A stretch of DNA of 64,000 nt from Pedobacter psychrotolerans (lineage in GTDB: Bacteria > Bacteroidota > Bacteroidia > Sphingobacteriales > Sphingobacteriaceae): the NCBI RefSeq assembly GCF_004340665.1, contig NZ_SLWO01000001.1:248355-312354 (forward strand), given 5' to 3'. Position 1 is the stretch's first letter. Every line of letters begins with the position of its first letter. A program made the translations under genes and the position numbers. Positions 27,802 to 36,290 of this stretch are shown one piece after another. Under the pieces are notes generated by a model. The model did not search any database. It saw only the letters and a list, made by a program, of their open reading frames with translations, and was not told where the DNA came from.

Positions 27802-30234
27802 TTATTTCTTTTTCCAGAACATCCACCACTTGCGGTTTTCATCATCATAATATCCTGATCCTGAATAACCACTGTAATCGGAATAGTAATAAGTGCTATT
27901 ACCGCCTCCGCGAGAATAATCTGTGGTATAGTAATTTGCATGAAGGGCATCGTCGCCAAATGCATTCAGGATGATGGCCAGATTACTTAAACCGTATTCT
28001 CTTGATAAACGTTCGGGGATGTTTGCAGCTCTTTGCTGTGAAACACCTGAACGGATGACAAATAAGTTTATATCTGCAGTTCTAATCAGCGGAATTGCAT
28101 CCGATACGAGTCCAACAGGTGCGGTATCCACTAAAACATAATCATATTCTTGCTCCAGCGTAGCCAAAAGGTCTTTCATTGCTGCAGTATGCAGGAGTTC
28201 TGAAGGATTAGGTGGCACTGGCCCGGATGGAATAAAATCAATATGGTGCACATCATCATGAATCCTCACCTGATCCAAAGTAGCTTGTCCTGATAATAAG
28301 GAACTAAGTCCTTTTTTGTTTTCACTGCCAAAAGCCTTGTGTAATTTAGATTTTCTTAAATCGGCGGCAACTAGAATCACCCGCTTTTCGATCAGCGCAA
28401 GTGTACTGGCCAGGTTAATGGTTACAAATGATTTTCCTTCCCCAGATACTTCTGAGGTGATACAAATTACTTTACTTTCTTTATGACTGGCTAAAAAACT
28501 GAGGTTTGTTCGCACAGAGCGAACGGATTCGGCAAATACCGACTTTGGCTTCGATATTGATAAAGCCTGTCTGCTATCCTGATCAATGTAATCAGGGAAT
28601 TTGCGAATAACGCCAATAATAGGGGTGTGGGTTAAACCTTCAACGGTTTCCTTATCGTAAATGTAAGGGTTAAGAAAGCGAACCAATAAAATCAAACCAA
28701 ATCCGGAAGCTAATCCCATCATCAAAGCCATGCTATAGGCTTTGCTGCTGTTTGGCGAGATGACATAGTAAGAGGGGTAAGCTGGGTTTACAATAGAGGC
28801 CCCTGGTACAATAGCTGCTGCATTCATTTCTGCTTCCAACTTTTTCTCTGACAGATAGGAACGGACTTTGTTGTTAACTTCAAAGTTGGTTTGCAGTTTC
28901 ACGAAATTTTGTTCCTTCTGAGGAATTGAACTCATGCTTTGTGTAACACCTGAAATCTGGCTATCGATGTAGCGAATGGTTTGTTCATTCTTGCGAAGCA
29001 TACTCGCAACCCCATTTCTGATACTAGCCTTCACTTTAGAAATTTGTTGTTCAATTTGTTTAATAGGCTGTGAATCGCTATTAAACTGGCTAAGTTTTGC
29101 TTCCCTGCTGGCAAGTAAATTGTTTAACTGCGTAACCATGGTACCCACTCCCGAATTGATTTCTCCTTCGATATCCATACCGATTGCTACCTTCGATCTA
29201 TCGCTATTTACCTGCTCCTGAAGTTGTTTAATTCCGAGTTGCTTTAAATTAAGGTCAGTTTTTTGTTTTTCAAAATCAGTGAGTTTTCCAACTGTCATGG
29301 ACGTAGATGAACTCATATCTACTATGTTATTGCGGCTTTTGTAATTGGCCAGAATATTGCCTGATTTCCCTGCTGCAGTATCAATAAATCCCAGTTGGCT
29401 GTTAATAAAATCAACGGTTTGTCTGGCTGATCGCCTTCTCTGAATCACATCATATTTCACATATTCCTTCATAATGGCATTGAGAATATCGGCAGCAAAA
29501 ACAGCATTCCCATCCGTTTGATTAAGGCCCATTACATTAGTGAAACGTGCCGCTTCGCCAATATTTAAACCACCCATCGCCCGGCCTATAAAATCTTCCT
29601 GACTGTTAAATTTAAATTGGTAAGTGCTGTTTGCCGGGATTTTATCCATAATCCGGAAAGACATATTACCGATATTTATGATCTGCTTATACTGGTAAGT
29701 GGCTTTTTTTTTCTCATTCTCAGCTGTAGACAGCTCAAAATGCTGGTTATCTTTGCCAGTAACGGTATAAAGGGAACGGCCGAAATTAACACTGTCTTGT
29801 TTGATGATTTCAATGACGAATGGCACATTGGGATAAAGTTCAGTAGTGCGTACGCGGCCTTTAAGGTAATAGCTGATTTTATAATCCAGTGTTTTTACAG
29901 CATTTGCAATAACTTCATTGCTGCGGATGGTAAAACTTTCTGCCTGAATTTTATCTGTGTAATTATAGCTTTGAGCAGCCATCTGACTGCTACCAGTACC
30001 TAGACTAGGATTGCTATCTTCTAACTTAAGTGATGCGCCGGTCTGGTAAATCGGGGGGGTATACCACAAATAAATCCAGGCACCAAAAAGCGCTATGGCG
30101 ACTGCTCCGGCCACCCAGTACCAACGACTTAAGAATACCCTGAATATTTTATAGAAGTCAATACTCTGGCTAACAGCCCTTTTCTCATGCGCTAATTCTG
30201 TCAATGTTTTCGGTTTTTTGAAGTTTGGGAACAA
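27802..30234 (-). CDS. wzc: Wzc-like chain-length determinant and tyrosine autokinase
   Basis: Fused polysaccharide co-polymerase and BY-kinase of 810 aa. The N-terminal Wzz domain has TM1 at about residues 38-58, a long periplasmic coiled-coil region, and TM2 near residue 510. The cytoplasmic kinase has Walker A (TSEVSGEGKSFVTIN), Walker A' (VAADLRKSKLH) and Walker B (YVLVDTAPVG). It ends in a Tyr-rich tail of about 45 residues with more than ten tyrosines, the autophosphorylation cluster, then WWMFWKKK. The start is a TTG at 30232-30234 with an in-frame stop just upstream. Works with Wza to control polymer length and export. Confidence 0.95.
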   Translation of the reverse strand: MFPNFKKPKTLTELAHEKRAVSQSIDFYKIFRVFLSRWYWVAGAVAIALFGAWIYLWYTPPIYQTGASLKLEDSNPSLGTGSSQMAAQSYNYTDKIQAESFTIRSNEVIANAVKTLDYKISYYLKGRVRTTELYPNVPFVIEIIKQDSVNFGRSLYTVTGKDNQHFELSTAENEKKKATYQYKQIINIGNMSFRIMDKIPANSTYQFKFNSQEDFIGRAMGGLNIGEAARFTNVMGLNQTDGNAVFAADILNAIMKEYVKYDVIQRRRSARQTVDFINSQLGFIDTAAGKSGNILANYKSRNNIVDMSSSTSMTVGKLTDFEKQKTDLNLKQLGIKQLQEQVNSDRSKVAIGMDIEGEINSGVGTMVTQLNNLLASREAKLSQFNSDSQPIKQIEQQISKVKASIRNGVASMLRKNEQTIRYIDSQISGVTQSMSSIPQKEQNFVKLQTNFEVNNKVRSYLSEKKLEAEMNAAAIVPGASIVNPAYPSYYVISPNSSKAYSMALMMGLASGFGLILLVRFLNPYIYDKETVEGLTHTPIIGVIRKFPDYIDQDSRQALSISKPKSVFAESVRSVRTNLSFLASHKESKVICITSEVSGEGKSFVTINLASTLALIEKRVILVAADLRKSKLHKAFGSENKKGLSSLLSGQATLDQVRIHDDVHHIDFIPSGPVPPNPSELLHTAAMKDLLATLEQEYDYVLVDTAPVGLVSDAIPLIRTADINLFVIRSGVSQQRAANIPERLSREYGLSNLAIILNAFGDDALHANYYTTDYSRGGGNSTYYYSDYSGYSGSGYYDDENRKWWMFWKKK

Positions 30235-30548
30235 TCAATTAAAGCATAAAGATAAAATCAATTTTTTAAAAGAAATGATTTTATTGGAAATGTTTGTGTT
30301 TCAAATGGGAAATGCCCCCTATCCGCCTGTCGGCACTTTTCACTTGAAGGGAAATGTGTGTAATAAGGATTTTGTGATGCAGGGTGGTTAGCTAAAGCCC
30401 CTATCCGCCTGTCGGCACCTTTCCTCTGGAAGGGAAAGGCGTGTAATAAGGATTTTTTGAAGCAAGATGTTTAGCTAAAGCCTTTATTTTTTTGTTGGTG
30501 GCTTTATCTGGTTGGAAAGGGTGTTTACCAAGTTCTTTCTAACGGTGG
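30235..30548. repeat. wza-wzc spacer with two copies of the dispersed core repeat
   Basis: This 314-bp spacer contains two shortened copies of the repeat core found at 27014-27790, starting at about 30312 and 30391 and 80 bp apart. Each has the CCCCTATCCGCCTGTCGGCA block, an inverted pair around CTTGAAGGG / CTGGAAGGG, and GTAATAAGGATTTT. They lack the TCTTCGCTGCGCTC segment. No gene is present. Confidence 0.85.
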
Positions 30549-31373
30549 TTATCGGGTTACTGTAAAAATAAGCACGGCTAAATTCACTACGACTAATAAG
30601 GGTTGCAAAATATTATTTAAACCTTGTAATTTATCACTGGTTGCGGCACTTTTGGTGGGTTGTAATACAATGATATCATGATTCTGGAGGATTAATTTTT
30701 TACTGGCTAAACTATTGATATCGTTTAGGTTCACGTAAATTAATTCTGGATTTGCACGGTCGCCACGAATAATTTTTAAGGTTTTGGGATCTGCGGTTTT
30801 GCTGATTCCTCCTGCTTCACCAATGATATCAATCAAGGTAGTGTTATCACGTTCCAACAGGAAATTTCCTTGCTTTCCAAATTCGCCAAGTAACGTTACC
30901 TTAAGGTTCACTACACTAAGTTCTATAATGGGCTCTTTTAATAGTTTATTTTTATAAATTTCTTGAATTTTAATGGCTGCTTCGCGTCGGCTTAATCCGG
31001 CAACTTCAATCTTGCCAATAGCGGGTAAATTCACTTTACCGTCTAAATCTACAGGATAAGAAAGCACATTCTGTATGCCACCTCCTTGCGAGTTTTGGTT
31101 GTTATTGGCACCACTATTCGCTGAACTGCCTGCTGTTGCACCAAATTCAAAATTTTGGACATTACGAATGGCCAATTGATCATTCACTTTTATTTTATAG
31201 TAGGCATCGCTAATGCCCTGATCATTCACTACGTAAACCTGTTTAATGGTATCAGTTACAATATCTGATGGAGCATTAAATAAAGTGCGTTCTTTACGAA
31301 CACCACAACCGGCAAATGAGGCAATGATTATACTTATAAAAAGAAAATGGATGCATGATTTTAGATATGGCAT
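30549..31373 (-). CDS. wza: Wza-like polysaccharide export lipoprotein
   Basis: Outer-membrane polysaccharide export protein of 274 aa. The start is placed at the ATG at 31371-31373 because this gives a clean lipoprotein signal ending IIASFAGC; a longer reading adds 15 residues of no signal value. The Poly_export domain (INDQLAIRNVQNFEF to LPAIGKIEVAGLSRREA) is followed by an SLBB domain (KVTLLGEFGKQGNFLL). A C-terminal hydrophobic helix ends the protein. It is the first gene of the operon, with a -7 match at 31416-31423. Confidence 0.93.
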   Translation of the reverse strand: MPYLKSCIHFLFISIIIASFAGCGVRKERTLFNAPSDIVTDTIKQVYVVNDQGISDAYYKIKVNDQLAIRNVQNFEFGATAGSSANSGANNNQNSQGGGIQNVLSYPVDLDGKVNLPAIGKIEVAGLSRREAAIKIQEIYKNKLLKEPIIELSVVNLKVTLLGEFGKQGNFLLERDNTTLIDIIGEAGGISKTADPKTLKIIRGDRANPELIYVNLNDINSLASKKLILQNHDIIVLQPTKSAATSDKLQGLNNILQPLLVVVNLAVLIFTVTR

Positions 31374-31415
31374 AATTCTGATGTGTAACGTTTTTTCATA
31401 AATATAAATGTAGAA

Positions 31416-31423
31416 CAAAAATA
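31416..31423 (-). promoter_or_regulatory. Candidate wza operon promoter -7 element
   Basis: The minus strand reads TATTTTTG here, a perfect TAnnTTTG match, about 43 bp before the wza start, which gives a leader of about 36 nt. The -33 TTTG is not well conserved at the expected 19-bp spacing. As the most upstream signal of the polysaccharide operon it is a reasonable promoter candidate. Confidence 0.5.
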
Positions 31424-31691
31424 CAATTTAAAAATTTCTTTACTGTAAGTGCAGATCAGGTTATGCCACTATGTCCTTAATATTTACGTATGCTACTCAT
31501 TTATTAAAGCCTCAAGTGTGATTCATTCAATTTTTACACTTAAGTATTGAATAATGAATGTATCAATATTAATAAAAAAATATTTGCTATCCTAAAAGCT
31601 TAAAAAAGTGTTGAAAAAGAGGGGTTTGGCTTCTTAAACTATTTAACAAGTTATCATTGGCAGTTTAATCTATTTCGAAATATTAAAGCAG

Positions 31692-31705
31692 TTGATATAT
31701 ATCAA
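31692..31705. promoter_or_regulatory. FNR/CRP-type palindrome upstream of first small secreted gene
   Basis: Perfect TTGAT-N4-ATCAA palindrome, identical in form to the classical FNR consensus. It lies 457 bp before the 32149 start and 11 bp before a conserved TTTGTATGATATAT block that recurs, at the same spacing, upstream of the second gene. Confidence 0.55.
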
Positions 31706-31716
31706 TACTTGATTCG

Positions 31717-32148
31717 TTTGTATGATATATTAGTCTTTATTTCCTTTTCTTTGCATTGTTAAGCTTAAGTGAGAAGTGCTCATTGAATCCTTAGTTTTTA
31801 TTTCGTTATTGAGTTGTATTAGTAAAAGCTTTTTGTAGCAACTGGCAATCAATGTGAAGAGATAGATACAGTTGATTGATGGTACCTCATTTTTAAAATA
31901 ACAATTCACTAAAGGCAGCATTAGCATAACCGTTATATTTCCTTTTGTAATCATCCCTAATAAATACTTATTGTTTTAAGAAATCAATCTTTTTATAAGG
32001 CGATTTCAGCGTTCAATTGACTTGTGAATGGTATTTCTCAATCTGATCTAATTGAGGCAAATAAGTAAACCCTAGTTTATTTTTTTAAAGGATTTTTTGT
32101 GAACTGCACATCCCGCAGATTCCACAACTAATCAGTTTTTTATGTGCA
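31717..32148 (+). repeat. Conserved leader, copy 1
   Basis: Noncoding stretch upstream of the gene at 32149. Three blocks recur in order before the gene at 33117: 31717-31740, 31943-31974 (32 nt, identical to 32891-32922) and 32087-32120. The last block contains a CTGC-N7-GCAG inverted pair and ends about 30 bp before the start codon. No ORF shared by both copies was seen, so it looks like a long transcribed leader or a duplicated control region. Confidence 0.7.
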
Positions 32149-32595
32149 ATGTTGCCATTTAACCAAACAAAAAAACTTATTTTAAGTACGCTTCTTTGCG
32201 TATGCATGTCTATTTTATTTTGTCAGACGATACAAGCGGCCGCGGGTTGCCGATACATGGGACGAATTTATTACAATCGGGTCACCAATCCGCCAAACAA
32301 TAAATATGAGTATTATACTAATGAGTCTTGGATTCAATTTTCATCAAATACCAGCTGTAATTCTGTTGGCAACCAAAGTGCTACTTATATACTTAGTAGT
32401 ACTGTTACAAATAGAAGTGCAAAAGGTGGGAGATGTTATGTAAATTATGCAAATAATTATACTATTGGTGCAGCGGTTACGTTTCCCAGAACATATCAAT
32501 GCCCAATCGATAACCAGATTATTTACCTCATAATTGCTATATTGCCTGTGGTATACTACTCCTTCAGAAAGCAGTTTTTAATTAAGGTTAGGTAG
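32149..32595 (+). CDS. Small secreted four-cysteine protein with C-terminal sorting-like tail (member 1)
   Basis: Protein of 148 aa; no known family recognised. A signal peptide (residues 1 to ~31) is followed by a mature N terminus with Gly33-Cys34. Four mature cysteines lie at 34, 70, 96 and 118. The C terminus reads Cys118-Pro-Ile-Asp121-Asn, a hydrophobic helix (~123-138), then Arg140-Lys141 and further basic residues. This tripartite tail resembles exosortase/PEP-CTERM-type sorting signals. Closest relative in the window is the gene at 33117 (shared YxLxSxVTxR segment). Probably exported, cross-linked by two disulfides and membrane-held or processed at the tail. Function unknown. Confidence 0.8.
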   Translation: MLPFNQTKKLILSTLLCVCMSILFCQTIQAAAGCRYMGRIYYNRVTNPPNNKYEYYTNESWIQFSSNTSCNSVGNQSATYILSSTVTNRSAKGGRCYVNYANNYTIGAAVTFPRTYQCPIDNQIIYLIIAILPVVYYSFRKQFLIKVR

Positions 32596-33116
32596 AATAG
32601 AGCTGGGCAAATCAAAATTAAATCATTTATCATTTCTATTGTACTAATTTTATAAAGGCTTTGTGAATCTGGTACTTAACATTTTTGTGTCTGTTGTATG
32701 AAAATTTTATTCTATCTAATAGAAACCTCTTGATATTTGTCAACATATTAATTATTTGTATGATATATCAGCCTTAATATGCTTTCATTTGTAAAGTGAA
32801 TTTTGATAAAGAAAGCGTACGTATTAAGTCGTCCAATTAACTTTCATTTTTGCAAATATTTTTTACCAAAGGCGGCACAACAGTACCGCGTTTTGTAATC
32901 ATCCCTAATAAATACTTATTGTAGTGAAATCTTTATTCTTATTATCAATAAGTAGATTTCTGAGTTCAAATAGACAAATGTATATCATGCATTAGTCTGG
33001 TCTCAATTGAACTGAATAAGTAAGTTTTAATTTATTGTTTTTTAAATTTTACAAAGGATTTTTTGTGAGCTGCAGATCCGGCAGGTTGCAAAAAGATTCG
33101 ATTTATTAGGTTCTTT
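32596..33116 (+). repeat. Spacer with conserved leader, copy 2
   Basis: This 521-bp gap has no gene. From 32755 it repeats the leader seen at 31717-32148: 32755-32778, 32891-32922 and 33053-33083, ending ~33 bp before the next start. The spacing between blocks differs from copy 1 (136 and 162 bp against 226 and 144 bp), so the blocks are conserved while the filler has drifted. Confidence 0.7.
32730..32743. promoter_or_regulatory. Near-consensus FNR-type palindrome upstream of second small secreted gene
   Basis: TTGAT-N4-GTCAA, one mismatch from the FNR-type palindrome, 11 bp before the conserved TTTGTATGATATAT block, the same geometry as at 31692. Confidence 0.45.
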
Positions 33117-33551
33117 ATGTTACCAGTTAACAAAATGAAAAAGCGTTCGCTTAGGTCATTAGTTTTTACATTTTTCTTTTTAGTGTTTAGCCAGGTTACG
33201 CTGGCTACACCCGGTTGTCGATTTGGGGCTAATATTTATTACAGCATGACTATTGATGCAGATGGTAGTGAAAGATACGATAGCAAATTTTATAAACAGG
33301 TTGATGGATCAATCGATTGTACGGCTAATGCAAATAAAACGATACAATACGTTCTGCTATCTCAAGTAACTACCAGAGCTTCCTCTATCGTTTGCCGTAC
33401 ACCATTCGGGGGTGGAGGTGCGTTTTTAAGGGGGGTAGCGATAAATTTTACCACCGTTTATCAATGCTCATTAGATGATTATATCTGGGTAATGGTTATT
33501 GCTGTTGGCGGGATTGCTTTTGTAATGCTTAGGAAATATCAACTGGCTTAA
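33117..33551 (+). CDS. Small secreted four-cysteine protein with C-terminal sorting-like tail (member 2)
   Basis: Protein of 144 aa, paralogue of the product of 32149-32595. Signal peptide to ~Ala30, then Pro-Gly33-Cys34. Mature cysteines at 34, 68, 93 and 117. Tail: Cys117-Ser-Leu-Asp120-Asp121, hydrophobic helix, Arg-Lys. The two proteins share the IYY after the first cysteine and the YxLxSxVTxR segment before the third. The duplication includes the upstream leader, so gene and control region were copied together. Function unknown. Confidence 0.8.
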   Translation: MLPVNKMKKRSLRSLVFTFFFLVFSQVTLATPGCRFGANIYYSMTIDADGSERYDSKFYKQVDGSIDCTANANKTIQYVLLSQVTTRASSIVCRTPFGGGGAFLRGVAINFTTVYQCSLDDYIWVMVIAVGGIAFVMLRKYQLA

Positions 33552-33824
33552 GGTGTATAAATCTGTTATTCCTGTTGTTGAAGAATCTCGGTGGAATTTT
33601 TACATTTAGCATGCATTCAAAGCCCTAAATTTTGAATGCCTGTACATTATATCATTATTTAATGAGATAAAAAAAATAGCATCATTTTTCATATAAGCTT
33701 TGAATTACTAAAGCCTTTTAGTCGTATAGATTTCGTATCATCTTAATGATAAATTATTGTTAAATCATCAGCTCTACCTGTTGAACGGAATGAATACGTA
33801 AAATTTTTTGTAAAAATTATGTTA

Positions 33825-33838
33825 TTGATATAGATCAA
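33825..33838. promoter_or_regulatory. FNR/CRP-type palindrome upstream of member 3
   Basis: TTGAT-N4-ATCAA, perfect half-sites, 212 bp before the 34037 start and about 140 bp before the mapped -33 element. Third such site in 2.1 kb, each in the region upstream of a four-cysteine gene. Confidence 0.5.
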
Positions 33839-33976
33839 TTTTTTTAGCAGTGATTTTTGATGCCAAAAAATAGAGAAAATGTCGATTAGATAAATTGAGG
33901 GCGGTTTTTGCTTAAAAAAGTATCATGCCAAAATTTAAAATTATCCCATTTTTTAATGTAGTAGCTACTTAATCAT

Positions 33977-34007
33977 TTTGTTCATTTTCCTAATTTGAAT
34001 ACTTTTG
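33977..34007 (+). promoter_or_regulatory. Bacteroidetes-type promoter for member 3
   Basis: TTTG at 33977-33980, a 19-bp spacer, then TACTTTTG at 34000-34007 match the -33 TTTG / -7 TAnnTTTG consensus exactly. Transcription would begin near 34014, leaving a ~23-nt leader before the TTG at 34037. This supports that unusual start codon. Confidence 0.75.
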
Positions 34008-34036
34008 TAAAGTAAGTAATACATTATTAAATCGTT

Positions 34037-34669
34037 TTGAAGGTCTCTATTATTAACATTCCGCTACAACCAATATCAATTGGAAACCTATTTTATCAAC
34101 TATTAAATCATTTCTATAAATGGGTTAGTTTAAAGCATAAATTAATTGGATTATTAATTATGATGGTATCATTAATCACGCTACATTCTAACGCTCAAAT
34201 TAGCGGAAAGGGCTGTGATTTTGGAGGGCGTATCGCTACTCAATATTTAGGTACTGCAATATATTATGGTAATGCAAATGATATAGTTGAAGTATATTAT
34301 ACCTCATCAGCAGTTCCAATCAATAAAGGAAATGGCAGGGCATATGATTGTGAGGCGATAAATGATTACGATGGATTTCAAGTTTGGGATTCATCTATAC
34401 CGCCATACGGTGGGCATGTAACTGTTCCTGCTAGTCATGATATCAGGCGGAACCCATCATCGCGACAGCATGAATGTGTAGTGGCATCATCACGTTATGC
34501 TACGCCTAATGGCGAGGGAACAATTGTTGGCTATACGTATAAAGATCCAAATAAGTGCACCTCTTCACGTCCTAATAATCTTCCTGTAGATGATTATTTG
34601 CCTTTTTTAGTGCTGGTAAGCGGAGTGATCTCGTTACCAGTTATTCGCAAAAATACCAGTCTCGTTTAA
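34037..34669 (+). CDS. Secreted four-cysteine protein with C-terminal sorting-like tail (member 3)
   Basis: The largest member, 210 aa. The start is a TTG; the promoter at 33977-34007 favours it. The N terminus is long (~54 residues) before Gly59-Cys60, with the hydrophobic core at ~36-50. Mature cysteines are at 60, 105, 147 and 174. The tail differs in having nine residues between the last cysteine and Pro183-Val-Asp-Asp186, then a hydrophobic helix and Arg-Lys near the end. Family not recognised; same four-cysteine plan as the neighbours. It may be an extended, independently regulated paralogue. Confidence 0.75.
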   Translation: MKVSIINIPLQPISIGNLFYQLLNHFYKWVSLKHKLIGLLIMMVSLITLHSNAQISGKGCDFGGRIATQYLGTAIYYGNANDIVEVYYTSSAVPINKGNGRAYDCEAINDYDGFQVWDSSIPPYGGHVTVPASHDIRRNPSSRQHECVVASSRYATPNGEGTIVGYTYKDPNKCTSSRPNNLPVDDYLPFLVLVSGVISLPVIRKNTSLV

Positions 34670-35063
34670 AATCCGACTTATGAAGTTTGGATGGGGGGTG
34701 TGATGAAAAACTTCGTTAGTCTCCACTAGCCTTTGATTTTATATAGTAGACATTAAACTGGCGAAGTTCTGCCACACTCTTGGCTTTTGAAACTTAGCAA
34801 GTTTGCAAATCCGACTTACGAAGTTTCGATGGGTGGTGTGATGGAAAACTTCGTCAGTCTCCACTAGCTTTTGATTTTTCAGCGTAGGCATTAAACTGGT
34901 GAAGTCTGCAACGCTTCTGGCCTTTAACACCTCGCAAATTAATTCTAACCTTAATTGCTGTTCATACTTGTTCAGTATTTTTACATGTAAGTTATTGATC
35001 TTGAATAAAGTGAATGTAGTATCTCATTCATCTCTGTAGTAGTTTTGAGTCAAAATCAAATTA
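34670..35063. repeat. Two ~135-bp direct repeats, each with an internal inverted repeat
   Basis: Units run from about 34673 to 34804 and from about 34808 to 34940, both starting AATCCGACTTA-GAAGTTT and ending at a TTAAACTGG-GAAGT block plus tail. In each, GACTTA(C/T)GAAGTTT pairs with AAACTTCGT(C/T)AGTC about 20 bp on, a potential hairpin. No gene is supported; a 63-codon reading on the minus strand lies wholly inside the repeats. The rest of the gap leads to the promoter of member 4. Confidence 0.75.
35040..35047 (+). promoter_or_regulatory. Candidate -7 element of member 4
   Basis: TAGTTTTG matches TAnnTTTG and lies 17 bp before the 35064 start, giving a very short leader. No TTTG is visible at the expected -33 position. 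Confidence 0.4.
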
Positions 35064-35477
35064 ATGTTCCAGAGATTCGCCTTCTTAATTTTATTACTAT
35101 CCACCCTTACTTTTGATCTTTTTGCTCAATCAACAGGGTGTTTAATTGGAAACAATGTATTTACTAACTTAAATGGATATTTAACGGTTACTGTAGTTGT
35201 TTCAGTTAGTGTTAGAAATTTTGATAATCCAAGCTTAAGTACGCTTTCAAATGCTTGCCCCAGAGCAGCTAATGTTACGCCAGTCACTGGCCCAGCTACG
35301 GTATCGGTATGTGTTGCAAATGGAAATTTGCTTCCTTTAGGTAGTACTGTAACATATACTCGTTTAGAGTCTCCTGTTCAGTGCGATTTAGATGATTTAA
35401 CCCTTCCTTTTGCAGCAGCTGCAGGTACATTGGGCTTGTTTTTTATCCGAAGGAGAAAGGTTATATTAAATAAATGA
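35064..35477 (+). CDS. Small secreted four-cysteine protein with C-terminal sorting-like tail (member 4)
   Basis: Protein of 137 aa. The signal peptide ends near Phe-Ala21-Gln22, followed by Gly25-Cys26. Mature cysteines at 26, 65, 83 and 107. Tail: Cys107-Asp-Leu-Asp110-Asp111, hydrophobic helix (PFAAAAGTLGLFFI) and a strong basic end (Arg-Arg-Arg-Lys). The body is rich in Thr, Val and Ser, suggesting a beta-rich fold. Its stop is 2 bp from the stop of the convergent HEPN gene. Function unknown. Confidence 0.8.
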   Translation: MFQRFAFLILLLSTLTFDLFAQSTGCLIGNNVFTNLNGYLTVTVVVSVSVRNFDNPSLSTLSNACPRAANVTPVTGPATVSVCVANGNLLPLGSTVTYTRLESPVQCDLDDLTLPFAAAAGTLGLFFIRRRKVILNK

Positions 35478-35479
35478 TT

Positions 35480-36289
35480 CTAATCATCTAAAGCAATCTG
35501 CAAACTTAAAATTTCAATTAATCTGTTAAGTAAGGCATTAATCTTTTCCTCCAAATAAGCCAAATGTTCAGGCGCTATTTCGTAATCATCATCATAGCGT
35601 GCACCAATGTAAGCTTGTTGAAGCAATTCAAGCCATTTTAATTCTTTACTCTTTTTAATGTCGAAAATATTCTTAATTGCTGGCAGATAAAACCCGGCAG
35701 TTTTTTGAAGTAAAATTAATTGATGACTTTTAGGTGCTCTTTCTTCATATAATTTGATAATCAGGCTAAATATCTGTTCGCACACCTGATGAAGCATAAA
35801 AGCCGACAGCTGAAATTTGCCTTCCTTAAAATATAATAACGCACCTTCCTGAAAACTTTTGGCCTTTTCCAGTCCATGATGAATCACCAAGGCAGAATTT
35901 GCCCGGATTTTGGATAATTTACATGCAGGTGTTTCAATCAATTCGTATTGCGGGGCAGATTGATATATACAATGTTCGCGACGACAGTAGCTGGAATAAA
36001 ATAAATTGCCACGCGCTAACATATCATGCATGGTTCCATAAGAAAAATACCTGATGTCTATATTAATCTTGCCCAAGGCAATAAACTCCAGCATATTTCT
36101 TGTGACATCACTGGCCTGGTATTGAAAGCGGTCTAAAACCATAATCAAGGTGATGAGCCTAGTATCGGCCCTGCGCTGGAAAATATAGGCCAGCGGAATC
36201 AGACTGGTGATCAGTTCCAGCAGATGCTTAAACTGCTTTTGAGGAAGAGCAGCAAGGATTCTGTTCGTTTCCAAGGGGTTGAAGTTCAT
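35480..36289 (-). CDS. HEPN-domain protein
   Basis: Protein of 269 aa. The C-terminal half (~residues 140-265) is a HEPN domain: SFQEGALLYFKEGKFQLSAF, LHQVCEQIFSLIIKLY, and the Arg184-x4-His189 motif (RAPKSH), the catalytic signature of HEPN ribonucleases. The N-terminal ~130 residues may be a degenerate nucleotidyltransferase-like domain, but no GS-x-D motif is visible. HEPN proteins serve in toxin-antitoxin and defence systems; a housekeeping role is also possible. Encoded 1 bp after its upstream partner gene, so the two are surely co-transcribed. Confidence 0.75.
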   Translation of the reverse strand: MNFNPLETNRILAALPQKQFKHLLELITSLIPLAYIFQRRADTRLITLIMVLDRFQYQASDVTRNMLEFIALGKINIDIRYFSYGTMHDMLARGNLFYSSYCRREHCIYQSAPQYELIETPACKLSKIRANSALVIHHGLEKAKSFQEGALLYFKEGKFQLSAFMLHQVCEQIFSLIIKLYEERAPKSHQLILLQKTAGFYLPAIKNIFDIKKSKELKWLELLQQAYIGARYDDDYEIAPEHLAYLEEKINALLNRLIEILSLQIALDD

Positions 36290-36290
36290 C

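Larger units (their letters stand above)
33552..34036. other. Spacer with promoter region of member 3
   Basis: A 485-bp AT-rich gap without a gene. It contains an FNR-type palindrome at 33825-33838 and a full Bacteroidetes promoter at 33977-34007. The conserved leader blocks of members 1 and 2 are absent. Confidence 0.6.

Noticed and set aside
31730..31954. 74-codon minus-strand reading frame
   Set aside because: Lies in the conserved leader region upstream of member 1, shows no family features and is not preserved in the duplicated copy of the leader.
34739..34930. 63-codon minus-strand reading frame
   Set aside because: Entirely inside the ~135-bp direct repeats; explained by the repeat sequence.
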